DNA of 64,000 nucleotides, taken from positions 5,828,001 through 5,892,000 of the forward strand of contig JARUPY010000387.1 of the NCBI GenBank assembly GCA_029817715.1. Reading direction: 5' to 3'. The stretch's first letter is position 1, and every line of letters begins with the position of its first letter. The position numbers and the translations under genes were made by a program. The notes below the pieces were generated by a model that saw only the letters and a list, made by a program, of their open reading frames with translations, searched no databases and was not told where the DNA came from. The stretch comes from Melastoma dodecandrum (lineage: Eukaryota > Streptophyta > Magnoliopsida > Myrtales > Melastomataceae). Below, in pieces: positions 11,333-22,636 of the stretch.

Positions 11333-11750
11333 GATTCATAAAATTATCCACGAATAAGATATATTCTGTGACAAAAAAATAAACCACTCCTTAGAATAAT
11401 AATTGATCAAATATGCCCTCTAGCGGCAATTGCAGTGGTCTGCCTCATTAGTAGAATTCGGCTTGGACTCACGCAGTTGGGTCATCCATTATCCAGCACT
11501 CCATTATCTTCCATTAACATGGGACGAAAACGAGTTAAAAAAAAAACTTACTTCTAAGTAAAGAAAATTGAGTTTATTCTCGAATAAAAGTCCTAATGAA
11601 TCCTTAAAAAATGTCATGGAGGCGTATATAAATATTCGGAACCCTAAATAAGATAGGAAACTAATAAAAAAGAATTATAAGATACTGAAAAAAAATCTAA
11701 AATAGTGATTTCGCGCCAAACGTAAAAGATATACTCTAAAATAGGGTAAA
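11333..11750. other. 3' flank of the intact protease
   Basis: AT-rich sequence with several possible polyadenylation words (AATAAA-like at about 11380 and 11583). No coding region or RNA gene is seen before duplicated block P' begins at 11751. Confidence 0.5.
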
Positions 11751-12106
11751 TTAGCGTTGGAAGGTGTGAAAGAAGAATTACTCTCCCATTTATGCAATGG
11801 ATGACTCATTCTTGTTTATTTTATTTTATTTTGGATTGGTTCGGTCGGCCCACAGTTGCTTCTTCCTCTTCTTCCCGTCTTCATGGGTAGGTTTTGTATT
11901 AATGACTTCTTCTCTGAGTCTCGGTCGTTTTTTTAAATGGATTTTTAGACCAAGTTACAGATCACAAGAAGTGGGCGAATATGATTTCTAACAGATGACA
12001 ACTTCACCGAAACAAATATACAACCTGCAGAAATCAGGTGAAGGGAGCTCCCGTGTTCGGTCCTCAAATACGTTAACAAGCCGCAGTATGGGGTACTTCA
12101 ACGGAT
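11751..12106 (+). repeat. Duplicated promoter block P' (pair of 9530-9893)
   Basis: Second copy of block P. It is not followed by a gene start. At 12104-12107 it switches directly into block A', and the two parent sequences share only CGGA at the switch point. This makes it an orphan promoter copy stranded between the two genes. Confidence 0.8.
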
Positions 12107-12520
12107 CATACAATAAAAAACCAAAGATGAACCGACTTGCTCTTATTACTGATTTAATGTCTTTTTTCATTTATTTAATTACTCTTTTTTGTCCTAAAAC
12201 AGTTTCCATAAAAAAAGTCTTACATCATCTAAGTGTTTGAACGATTAATAAAAAAAATTTCAAAACTGTGAAATAAATATATTCACATAATTTTGAAATA
12301 ATAAGAAGTTGAGGTTGCTGGAGGCTTTAGTCTATTCCGTTATACAAATATACGGTCAGGTCGAGTCTAAAGAAACTTTTTAGGTTAATTGTTCCGTAAG
12401 CATAACATTTTATATAAACTTGTAATTCCATTCAAAACGATTAAAAGTTAACTTCAACCACATGATGTAAACCATGGGTGAAAGAGTATGATCTCTATAC
12501 GGGGACAACTAATGAATGCA
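12107..12520 (+). repeat. Duplicated block A' (pair of 8835-9300)
   Basis: Second copy of block A, beginning with GGATCATACAATAAAAAA as at 8835. It lies upstream of protease copy 2 and probably holds what was that copy's 5' region. Small indels distinguish it from the other copy. Confidence 0.8.
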
Positions 12521-12627
12521 AGAACAAAGATACAACCTGTAGACATGACGTTAAGATGAAAAAGGAATGCCCATCTGCCCTTACATATATGCACTTCATC
12601 CGCTAGGGAGAGAATATCATCGACATT

Positions 12628-14052
12628 ATGTGTAGGCCTGTCCCGATGGCGATTTCAGTCATGAGACCCTTCTTCGTTTTGTCTGTTATGCTTGGTCTCC
12701 TACTTATGCCGTGCGATGGGCGCTTGCCTACGGGAGGAAGCCTGGGTAAGACCCTTCAGGTATTTCGAGAGACGACACGTGATTTGACCAAGATGCTGGA
12801 TAAGTTCGACAGGAAGGCAAGTCGGCATCAGTCCAACAACGCGGGGCCTCCCGTTAGTAATCCGACGATGTCAGGGGCAAGCTCCGAGGCAGCTATTTTC
12901 CTGGTGCCGGTGGGACTTGGCACCCCACGAGTAACGCTTCAGCTAGAGCTCAGCACGGGCAGTGATTGGACTTGGACACAGTGCGCCCCCTGCGCAACAT
13001 CATGCTATAGCCAGACCGATCCCTTCTTCAATCCTTCCAACTCAAACTCTTATGCCAACGTCTCCTGTTCGTCCTCCACCTATTCTTTATTTTCAGGTTT
13101 GAACTGTGCCTATACATAACGATTATGCTAAAGACAATGACGATAAAGCGCTTGTTTTCGACAATATTAAACCAGATTTTCTTAAGACTCGGTATCACTT
13201 TTTCCTTCTCCATTAACAAACAGGTCCAAGCAATCCCGTGCCTTGTTCGGGCCAAACTTGTGATTATTCCATAATTTACGGGGACGGTTCCAATTCTACT
13301 GGGTGGGTTGCCACGGAAACATTGACGCTGGGATCCCCGGGATCCGACCTCATGATCCCGAATTACTTGTTTTGCTGCGGACAAAATTCGCAGGATCTTC
13401 CGACGGTTTTCTTGGACTCGCCAACACCCCAGTTTCCCTGGTATCGCAAACGGCGTCTCAATTCGGAAAATATTTCGCATACTGGCTGCCACGAAATTCT
13501 TCGGACTTCACAGGTTTCTTGACATTCGGAGGATCGAATTCCACAGGGCTTATATATACCCCTTTGGTCTCATTGCCACAATATCCATACCTCTATGGCA
13601 TTCAGATTACAGGAATCAGTGTAGGGGGAATTCCGCTGCCCACGTCATCCTTGAACATTCTTGTGAATGCTGATGCAATCATCGACTCCGGAACAGTCAT
13701 AACCCGTTTTCCGCCTACTGTATACGATGCCCTCCGGACCGCCGTTCATGCAAACTTGGCCAATTACACCACAGCACCGGCTGTTTCAATTTTGGATACA
13801 TGTTACGACTTCAGCCAGGTCCAAACCATACCAGACCCCAATATTGGAATCAGCTTCCAAGGAGTTGACTTGACTTTGGGCACAGCTGGGCCCTTCTATT
13901 TAGTTTCATCGTCACAAGTGTGCCTCGCCTTTGCTGCAAATGGGGATAATTCTGATATGGTTATATACGGGAACATCCAGCAGAGAACTTGGGAGATTGC
14001 CTATGACGTGGCTGGTGGAAGACTCGGGTTTAGGCCCAATGCCTGTACTTAA
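12628..14052 (+). pseudogene. Aspartic protease copy 2, decayed
   Basis: Homologous to the intact copy along its length, with the same intron position (exons about 12628-13096 and 13224-14052). It is broken in several ways. The first catalytic motif reads STGS (about 12955-12966) where active enzymes have DTGS. A one-base-type frameshift occurs at about 13390-13410, after LFCCGQNSQDL, and the second half (DGFLGLANTPVSLVSQTAS onward) runs in another frame. Conserved Gly and Cys residues in the FGCGQ and SYCLP motifs are changed (CCGQ, AYWLP). The second catalytic motif DSGT, the CYDFS motif and the C-terminal IYGN segment remain intact, so decay is probably recent. A signal peptide remains (MRPFFVLSVMLGLLLMPCDG). 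No active protease is expected. Confidence 0.85.
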
Positions 14053-15157
14053 GACACGACCTTAGTCGACATCCTTTCAACTCGTGAGAGAGTCCATGGA
14101 AATTATCCATCAAGGTATGTAATTGAATAAGTGCGCCGTGCGACAAGACATATGCCATGAATACTAGAAATAAAACGTTGGTTTCTGTTGTCCCTATATG
14201 CAATCCCTGCAGTCAAATCTGCTTCCGATGTTATCAAGTGTCTACCATTAATAACGCGTCGCGATATGACATGATGTTTGTAATGAATGTATATGTGGTC
14301 GTTGATTATGAACAAAAGAATCAGACAAGAGAATCACAAAGCCAAAACAATGAAATAAGGAAAACTTACTTTCACTGTCGAAGAATAAACTGACAAAGAC
14401 ACAAGTGCTGGTACAATCTGCCGAACAAAATGAAACAAAATGCTCTATGGAACTGAAAAATGACCAACGCCCTTATTCTACGTCCGGGAAACTATTTATA
14501 CGTCTTAATTCTACAACTCCTGTTAACTGCTAACCCACACAATACACGTGCTTAATACGCATATATGTCTCCAACAGAAGAGCATCGACGCGACGCAGGA
14601 TGACGGCGTTGCTAGTATTTTGCATCGAATCATTTGAGGCTTCAACGAGGCACCGTCCATGAAATGGCTTCGATGATCACGCTCCTTTCAACTTTCAGCT
14701 GCCATTCGTCTTAAGCGTGCAGACCTCTCGTCGACATATCTTATCTTCGAGGCTACGTATCCATCGATATCTCAAACTTAGCTTAGTGGAGCCTAGGATG
14801 TCAGTTTACCATGTAAACACTAAGCTAAGGACATGGTCAAGAACGAAAGCCAACAGTGCAAAAGTTACCATCCAAACCCCATAATGGCAGCTGAACCACC
14901 TACTGCAGCAATAGAAAACAGAGGACACACCATCTAGCACTTCGCTTCCATGACTCGGAAGCTTTGGATACCTCACAAACCACCTTTATTGCCTGCCGAG
15001 ATCATTTCCCCTCCTAACCAACCCATCCATGCCCCTGCCATCATTCTGTTAGTACAATGCTTACACCACTCTACCCTCTTCGTAATCGCGCAAGCGCAAA
15101 CACCATTTGCTGGTAACATGTTGCAGCCCATCTGCATTCCAATGTCAATTGCTCATT
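14053..15157. other. No gene recognised
   Basis: Spacer between protease copy 2 and the copia element. The frames at 14103-14393 and 14950-15204 show no domain. The last part (15071-15157, minus strand) contains the end of an open frame that appears to continue on the far side of the copia insertion (see 20328-20470). Confidence 0.45.
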
Positions 15158-15496
15158 TGAAGGAGAATGGATGCTCCCGGGTTCGCAGAAAACAGAGTGT
15201 GTAAAGGGGGAAGAAAGAAAAGAATTCACTATTTTCTCTCTTACTCTTACATCGGCCATTACAACGTTTTTATATTCATCAGTCTGTTATCCGCGCACAA
15301 CAAACTGTGCATCCCCAACAGACTAACCAATTCACATGGGGACAAAACAAAATGAAAGAATCTTCGAGCATCTCTCTCTCCTTCGTTCTCATCCTCTTAC
15401 GTATTTTCTTCCATGGGACTCCAGGCTTCTTGTTGTTCATCTGGGCTTACAGCCCATACTTCCCTTCCTTTCTTCTTGGCCTTTATCTTGCCCACA
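15158..15496 (-). repeat. 3' LTR of the copia element
   Basis: 339-bp LTR with TG...CA ends. Compared with the right LTR it lacks a 10-bp segment (TTCTGTGTAA) and one copy of a 6-bp GGCCTT repeat. Most substitutions fall in the first 80 bp. Confidence 0.9.
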
Positions 15497-18400
15497 CTCC
15501 CCCTCAAGATGGGAGTTATGGATGTCTATTACTCCCATCTTGCCAAGCAGAAAATTCAATCGTCCTGGATGCAATGCCTTCGTAAAGATGTCAGCAAGCT
15601 GTAAATGAGTTTGCATATGTATCAATCTAACAACTCCCGCTTCTACCTTCTCTCGGACAAAGTGCAAATCAATTTCCAGATGCTTCGTCCGTTCGTGGAA
15701 CATCGGATGCTTGCTGATATGTATTGCAGACTTATTGTCGCAATATAATGTTATTGGTTGCTCTGTAATGACCCCTAAATCTGCCATCAATCCTTTCAGC
15801 CATATTACTTCAGCCGTTGTGGTGGCAATTGCTTTGTATTCAGCCTCCGTCGAGCTACGAGACACCGTACTTTGCTTCTTCGATCGCCAACTCACAAGAG
15901 AATCCCCCAGAAAAACACTGTAACCTGTGGTCGATTTCCTGCTCACCGCACAACCTCCCCAATCGCTGTCGGAAAACGCCTGCAACCTTGGCTCAGCTGT
16001 GCTTGAGAAGAGAACACCTTTCCCCGGTGTGCCTTTCAAGTACTTTAAAACCATACCAGCTGCATCCCAGTGGCGTTTTAGTGGTTTGTCCATGAATTGA
16101 GCCAATATATGTACTGCATAAGTCAAGTCCGGCCGCGTAAAACCCAAGTAAATGAGTCGTCCTACCAGTTGCCGATATGACCCTGCATCAGTTACCTCAT
16201 CGTCCTCTGTACACGTCAGTTTGTGGTTAGGAATGATTGGTATGGAGCACGGCTTGACTCCCAGCTTCCCCATATCCTCCAAGAGCCGCAAAGTGTAACT
16301 GCGCTGTGAAATGAATATCCCAGCCTTGGATCTTGCTATTTCTAATCCCAGGAAGTACCTTAGAGTACCAAGGTCACGCAGCTTGAAATGATCCTCCAGA
16401 TATAACCGCATATCCTCAATGAGTTGGATATCAGATCCCTCCACCGCGATATCATCTACGTAAACTAAAACACCCAGGAATCCATCAGGAGTCTGCTTAG
16501 TGAAGAGGGAATAATCAGCCTTGGATTGATTAAATCCGTAATTTAATAAGCTGGACGTAAGCTTGTAGTTCCACTGGCGCGAAGCCTGCTTAAGGCCATA
16601 TAAAGACTTGCGAAGTTTGCAGACTAACGGAGCAGAGGCCGAACACTCCCCCTGGATGACTAGCCCCTGTGGCAACTGCATGTAGACATCTTCAACAAGA
16701 TCTCCGTGAAGAAACGCATTGTGGATGTCAAATTGCCGTAACTCCCAACCTTTAATGGATGCCACAGCCAAGAAGGATCGGATGGTGGAATGTTTTGCCA
16801 CCGGACTAAACGTTTCTTCATAATCAAAGCCCTCACGCTGCGTATAACCTTTTGCCACTAAACGAGCTTTAAAACGTTCCACTGTGCCATCTGCTCTTAA
16901 TTTAGTCTTGTAAACCCACTTACATCCAATAGCTCGCTTACCCGGTGGTAGAGGCATTAATTCCCACGTCTGGTTATCTGCCAAAGCTTTCAATTCATAA
17001 GCCATAGCCTCTTCCTAGTGTGGAATGCTCCTTGCCTCACTATATGTCTGCGGTTCATGGTTACTTTCCAGGGACAATAAGAAAATCTTATAAGGAGTGG
17101 ATAATCTGTCATAAGAGATATAAGGCAGAATAGAATAGGGAGTAGAAGAGAAGGATAAAGTTTCACTCACAGGTACCCGGGAATTGGATGATTCAGGACT
17201 TGCTTGCAGAGAGGATAGGCCATGATGGTAATCATGGAGATAGCCAGGAAGTTTGTGCAACCGTTTACTCCTTCGCAAGCTAGATATCGGGTCTGGTACA
17301 TTAGAGGGTAAAATAGAATCTGAATTTTCTGGTTCTAGAAAATGTGTTGTGGGAGTAGATGGGTAAGGTGCATCAACGGGGAAGGAATTAACATTGGAGC
17401 TCGTGACAGGAAAAACAAGATTTGAAGGTGCAGAATCTAAATTAGATGAAAGACCATCAAAAGGAAAAATGAATTCATAAAATTGCACATCACGAGAAAC
17501 AAACACCTGATGTGAAGCAAGGTCAAACAGTAAATAGCCTTTCATATGAAAAGGGTAACCAACAAAGATACATTTTCTAGCTCTCTTGTCTAGTTTCTTC
17601 CGTCCAGAAGATAATGTGCAGGAAAAACAGAGAGAGCCAAATACACGCAAGTTATGCAGTCTGGGTTTCTGATGAAACAATTTTTCATAGGGAGTCATAC
17701 TAAGTAAAATCTTGCTGGGTAGACGGTTGATGATGTGAGCTGCGGTCATTAAAGCATAACCCCAAAAACAGTTAGGTAACTTAGCCTGGAATAAGAGTGC
17801 TCTAGTTACCTGTAAGAGATGTTGATGTTTTCTCTCCACGACACCGTTTTGCTGTGGTGTCGCAACACAAGAAGTCTGATGCAAAATGCCATGCCTTTTA
17901 TAAAAGTCTTGCAAATGAAACTCACTACCATTATCACTTCGCACAGCCTTTATGTCTTTACCAAATTGTGTTTTGACAAATTGATAGAAATCACACAATA
18001 GACAACGCACTTCTGATTTCTGACGCATCAGGAAGACCCAAGTCACGCGTGTGTAGTCATCTACGATAGTTAGGAAATAGCGGTAATCATGTAAAGCAAC
18101 ATCAGCATTCAGTCCCCAAATGTCACAGTGAATGAGGTCAAAGGGCCCAGACGTTTTGATAGAACTCACAGGAAAAACAAGACGTTTCTGTTTAGCCTCA
18201 TGGCAAACGGAACAAGCATTTTGTTCTAACATTGTTATAGAGGGTTCTATCGACTGTAAAGTAGAGAGTTTGGAGACTGGCACATGACCAAGACGCATAT
18301 GCCAAAGATCGAAGGCGTCTAGAATGGTATGTTGACTATGTGTGGTGCTGTTGACAGAGGATAAGGTATTAGGAATTCTAACTTGCGAAAGCGTAGAGTT

Positions 18401-19933
18401 GTCTCCATTCCCGGATATCTCCTTGAGTACGAATAGACCTCCCACTCTTTCAGCCAGTCCAATCGTCATCCGATTGGGCAAGTCCTGGATATAACAATGA
18501 TTGTGAGAGAAAACGACGCAAATAGGAGCAGCTGAAGTCAGTCTGCTAACAGAAATCAAATTAAAATGAAAAGATGGCACAAACAAGACACTATCTAGAT
18601 GTAGGTTGTCATTGAGTTTGACAGTCCCTACGTGTGTGGCTAGAACCTTTGTGCTGTCTGGCAATTGAATCTGCAGAGGATTTAGCAATTTATGATAGGA
18701 GTCGAATAAATCTAAAGAAGAGGAAACGTGATCAGTTGCCCCTGTATCAATGATCCAGGGAAAAGACTTAATAGGAGAGGTTGCTCTGTTGAAGGACAGA
18801 GTACCTGCGAAATTTGCAACGTGAGTTGTCTCAAATGGAAAAGGTAATGATTCGGGTTTTTGTCCCTGGTGAACCTTAGCAGAAGTTTGGCTTGGATTAT
18901 CCTCACTGATTAAAGCTAGCAGCTTCCGAATATGAGCTTCTGACAGACCCAACTGAGAGGATTGTTGTAACTTGGTTGTTGGAGATTGCTGCGTCTGTCC
19001 ATCAACCATGTTGATAAGCCTCCTGTTGTTACTTGGCCCTGACTGTTTCAAAGAAAAATTTTGTCCTCTGCCTCTGCCATATCCCTGATTTGGTGGGAAG
19101 CCAATCAAATGATAGCATTTATTCTTCAAGTGTCCTTTCTTCCCACAATGATCACACACTATTTCAGGCCGAAATTTTCTTCTTTCTGCAGAAGGCATCA
19201 TTCGTCCCTGATCCAGCCTCCCAATAGTTTCTTGGTTTCTTCCAGAAATCACGGTTGTTGCTGCAACTGGGCTTCCGAATAACTGGACTTCATCCTCCTT
19301 CAACAAAACTTGTTGTTCTTCTCTCTGAAGAATGTTATACGCCTCCCCCAGAGTGGGAAAAGGCTTCCTCAATAAAATCTGACTCCTTAACGCCCCATAC
19401 TCCCTATTTAATCCGTTCAAGAACTTGTATACCATGTCTTTCTGCAAGTCTTCCGCATAGGCTTTCTCCCAACCACAGTCACATTTTCCACATGTACACT
19501 TAGGGTAGGGACGATATTCCCTTAACTCCCTCAAAATACCCAGCATCTCATTATAGAAAACAGAGACAGACCTATTACCTTGTACCAGCGAGTGATATTG
19601 CAGCTGTAGGCGACATACCCGGGAATCGTCCGGCTCTCCATAACGTTCCTCGAGTTCTTGCCATATATCCCTTGATGTATGCAGATAGAAAATCGTTGAA
19701 GCAATCGCTGGGGATACAGATTTCTGTAACCATGACCTGACCAAATCGTCACACCGTCTCCAAGCAGCCGACAGTCTACTGTCCTCCGCTGGTCTGGGAA
19801 TTGAACCATCGATGAACCCGAGTTTGTTATTGATTGACACAGCGAGCTCAAATGCCCTTCTCCATGAAGCATAGTTCCCTTCAGAGAGTTCCGGGGACAC
19901 AATGGCACCCACCTGTAGATTCATCAGCTCCAT
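15437..19933 (-). pseudogene. Copia gag-pol polyprotein with one stop
   Basis: One frame runs from the Met at 19933 to the stop at 15437 and is interrupted only by a TAG at 17017-17015, about residue 973. Residues 1-230 are copia gag. A zinc knuckle of the CX2CX4HX4C type starts at Cys260. The aspartic protease motif IIDTGA lies at about 394-399. The pre-integrase HxxLGH segment and the integrase motifs (HCDIWG, SDNGSEF, PQQNGVVERKH) follow, then KLDKRARKCIFVGYP. After the stop come the reverse transcriptase with YVDD and an RNase H with YCDNKSA and FHERTKHLEIDLHF. The domain order integrase before reverse transcriptase defines copia. The frame extends about 60 bp into the 3' LTR. The stop falls between integrase and reverse transcriptase, so no reverse transcriptase is expected from this copy without readthrough. 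Confidence 0.9.
15497..15510 (-). other. Polypurine tract of the copia element
   Basis: On the minus strand the bases next to the 3' LTR read ATCTTGAGGGGGAG, a purine-rich run in the position used for plus-strand priming. Confidence 0.7.
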
Positions 19934-19958
19934 CTCTACTCCTTCAAATGCTATTCTC

Positions 19959-19970
19959 GCTCTGATACCA
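19959..19970 (-). other. Primer-binding site, initiator tRNA-Met
   Basis: The minus strand reads TGGTATCAGAGC, the complement of the 3' end of initiator tRNA-Met used by most plant copia elements. It touches the 5' LTR directly. Confidence 0.9.
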
Positions 19971-20327
19971 TGAAGGAGAATGGAAGCTACCCAGGTTCAC
20001 AGAAAGACGGAGTGTGCGAAGGAAGAAGAAGGAAAAGAGTTCACTATTTTCTCTCTTACTCTTACATCGGCCATTACAACGTTTTTATATACCTCAGTTT
20101 GTTATCCTTCTGTGTAAGCGCACAACAACCTGCGCCCCTCCAACAGACTAGCCAATTCACATGGGGACAAAACAAAATGAAAGAATCTTCGAGCATCTCT
20201 CTCTCCTTCGTTCTCATCCTCTTACGTATTTTCTTCCATGGGACTCCAGGCTTCTTGTTGTTCATCTGGGCTTACAGCCCATACTTCCCTTCCTTTCTTC
20301 TTGGCCTTGGCCTTTATCTCGCCCACA
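19971..20327 (-). repeat. 5' LTR of the copia element
   Basis: 357-bp LTR with TG...CA ends. It is longer than its partner by a 10-bp and a 6-bp insertion. Confidence 0.9.
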
Positions 20328-20470
20328 TCGTTCCATTTTTCAGCCATTGTCAGTCTCTTCTTCTTTGTGCAACCCAGCCCGGCTGCTGATGTGCCCAGTA
20401 ATTCCTGCATCTTCAAATTGATGCCAAATGTCTGCCAAAATGAAAAAGAACACAAAAAGCATTAGTGAAA
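20328..20470 (-). pseudogene. Open frame split by the copia element, unidentified
   Basis: On the minus strand a possible splice acceptor (TTTTGGCAG, about 20440) opens a frame beginning FGINLKMQELLGTSAAGL and running to the element edge. If the element and one target copy are disregarded, the frame stays open into 15071-15157, where QLTLECRWAATCYQQMVFAL is read to a stop at about 15073. This suggests that a short exon was split by the insertion. I do not recognise the protein, and with only about 65 codons chance cannot be excluded. Confidence 0.35.
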
Positions 20471-20489
20471 TTAGACACCTTTTCTGGCG

Positions 20490-20890
20490 AGAAAGATGAA
20501 TAACAGATGAACTTTGCTAGAATCATGAAGATCAGAATCAAACGCTACTTATCCATTGCTACTGCCCGAAGATTCTTCATTTTACTTGATGCTCCTGCAC
20601 CATTTTCTTCCTATACAATTCGTCCACGGCCTTCAGATTGTAGCCCTGTTCTCTGCTTGAACTTTAACACGAGGAAGTCTTTGAATACCACTCGGAAGGA
20701 CGGCCGGTCATATCCCAGTAAACCTACACCGAGGGCTCTACAACTAGTAAGAACCTTGAAGTAAACACAATGACATGAAGAACTTCCCACCCATTGAGCC
20801 TAGTCATCTTAACATGACATTCTTCAACATATCAATCCTTGTATAAATCTCAAATGTGCACGCTGTCGCAAGTCCTAAGGAAGGGTCGAG
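20490..20890 (-). pseudogene. Partial copy of the RRM gene (last exon and intron)
   Basis: This stretch aligns with 22550-23100 of the RRM gene. GCTCCTGCACCATTTTCTTC matches the last-exon sequence at 22723-22743. GGCCGGTCATATC and the following bases match intron sequence at about 22917. TATAAATCTCAAATGTGCA matches about 23055-23073. The reading frame is broken by indels. It shows that the duplicated unit in this array contained a protease gene plus the tail of the RRM gene. Confidence 0.8.
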
Positions 20891-21469
20891 CTATGACTGT
20901 AGTAGAAGTCGAATACTCGAGGATCACACGGCAAGTAAATGGAAGGTCGTTGCGGTTGCCCATTGTGCCTCAGCTTTCTTGGAACGGAGATGTGCTCAAA
21001 TGGATACATTCATCAATAGATTTCTCATAAGTGGATGTCAATAATATGGTAATTACATTTCATTTTCTTTTAAGTTATGATTATTTCAATTTAACTTTGT
21101 TCTTTTACAGTTGGTTCCTTAAATTCATGTATTATATATATAATCTCGAACCCGATTTCTCCAATGTGTATAATATAAATTTTTTATTTAAAAAATTATA
21201 AAATATTTTCTCGCCGTATTCTACCCCCATCCCGCCTTCTCCTTCATATTTGTTATTCTTTGTTTCAGCGAACTCGTGTAATTCCAGAATCATTCATTCG
21301 GTAATCGTATTTTTTCAAGTTCCTTGTATTTTTTTTTTTGACGTTTTCCTTCCAATTTACAGGCGATCGAATTCCTAACCCACCTGCCAAATGACGTGTT
21401 TGTATTTTAATATAACTGGGTCGACTTTAGTAATTCCGATCAACGATTTCCTGGGGACGGTGGAGCTCT
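20891..21469. other. AT-rich spacer
   Basis: No coding signal. Contains an AT-rich stretch (21040-21210) and T runs near 21330. It separates the RRM fragment from protease copy 3. Confidence 0.5.
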
Positions 21470-22296
21470 GCCCCCAGGTAAGAAGCTCCAGCTCATACAG
21501 GACACGAACAGCGAGCTGACTTGGCCGCAATGTGGCTGGGCCGCCACACGAGCATTAACCTTGACGCCGGCCGGAATGCTTCCAAATTACATCTTCGGCT
21601 GTTGACAAGATAATATAGGGATCTATGGAGGGGCTTACAGATTTCACAGACTCGGTACCGTCCCATATCCTTTACATCAGAAACTGCGTCCCGATTCTGA
21701 TGATATTTCCCTCACAGACAGCCGTCATCTTCGACCTCGAAGGAATTCCTAACATTTGGTAAACGTTCTACAGAAGGTCTAATCCAGCTAACTGGAGGAG
21801 ATTCACCCTGTACCACAAAGCCCGTCCTTTTATGGCATCAAGACTATAGGGATCAGCATCGGGGGAACACCATTGCCCGCGTCGTCCTCAAAGTTTCTCG
21901 CAAATGCGGTCACAGTCATCGACTCCAGCACAGTTATATCCCGACTACCCCCAACTGCATAACATGCTCTCCAGTCTGCCATTCGTGGAAGCCTGCCTCA
22001 TTATCCCTCGGGCCCAGCTTTTTAAATCCCCGATACTGTGTTACGACCTTAGCAAGGTCCAAGCCTCTCCAACCCCCCAAATCCTAATCCAGCACCAGTG
22101 GGGGCATCAACTTGGACTTGGATGCGAGTGGGACCTCCATTGAGCCTTCACCGTAGCAGATTGGCCTCGCCTTTGCACCCAACAGCGCTGATGCTAACCT
22201 GGTTGTATTTGGAAGCACCCGGCAGCAGTCTTTCAAGATTGTCTACAATGTTGCTGGAGGAAAACTTGGGTTTAGGGCCCCAACGGATGCTCTTAA
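21470..22296 (+). pseudogene. Aspartic protease copy 3, heavily broken
   Basis: Most similar to the intact copy (PGKKLQL is kept). The first catalytic motif is changed to DTNS. About 60-70 codons that should follow TWPQCG are missing, so that the text jumps to WAATRALTLTP. A TGA interrupts the FGC...QDN motif near 21601-21606. Further frameshifts follow, and the second catalytic motif reads DSST (about 21918-21929). The end still matches the other copies up to a TAA at 22294-22296. No protein is expected. Confidence 0.85.
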
Positions 22297-22636
22297 GATT
22301 CAATTTCTACTATCTTCCTTCAAAAAGGGAATCTAATCCACAAACTACACATCGAAAGATATGTAATCAAGAAAGAGGAAGTGCAACCTCATGTATGTTG
22401 CAAATTCGAGAAAATAAAAAGTTGGCTCGTTGTAGTTCACTGCAAGCTATCCCAAGGACATCACTGTGGCTGAAAGTAAATCTCCCATTTGAAAGCAAAA
22501 TGCAAGCCCACATGTTAAGGCAGGGTGTTGAGCCAAACTACTCATAGTTTGAAGATAAAAAAGATGAACAGCATATGAACTTCGCTACAAACAAAATCGT
22601 ACCTCTTTCAAGACTTCTAGAAACAAACCCAGTGAT
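22297..22636. other. Tail-to-tail spacer
   Basis: Spacer between the dead protease copy (plus) and the end of the RRM gene (minus). The plus-strand frame reading to 22547 is a random continuation of the pseudogene. It probably contains the 3' UTR of the RRM gene. Confidence 0.45.

Larger units (their letters stand above)
15158..20327 (-). mobile_element. Ty1/copia LTR retrotransposon, nearly complete
   Basis: A full-length minus-strand copia element. The left LTR is 15158-15496 and the right LTR is 19971-20327; both begin TGAAGGAG and end CCCACA. Flanking 5-bp sequences TCATT (15153-15157) and TCGTT (20328-20332) look like a target duplication with one mismatch. A primer-binding site matching initiator tRNA-Met abuts the right LTR and a purine-rich tract abuts the left one. 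The internal region carries gag, protease, integrase, reverse transcriptase and RNase H in copia order, interrupted by a single in-frame stop. By eye the two LTRs differ at about 6-7 percent of aligned bases plus two small indels, so the insertion is moderately old. It split the protease-RRM array. Confidence 0.95.

Noticed and set aside
15307..15608. Plus-strand frames repeated at 20161-20465
   Set aside because: They repeat because both copies lie in the LTRs; no protein family is recognisable.
19033..19503. Plus-strand frames inside the copia element
   Set aside because: They are antisense shadows of gag, which has clear domains on the minus strand.
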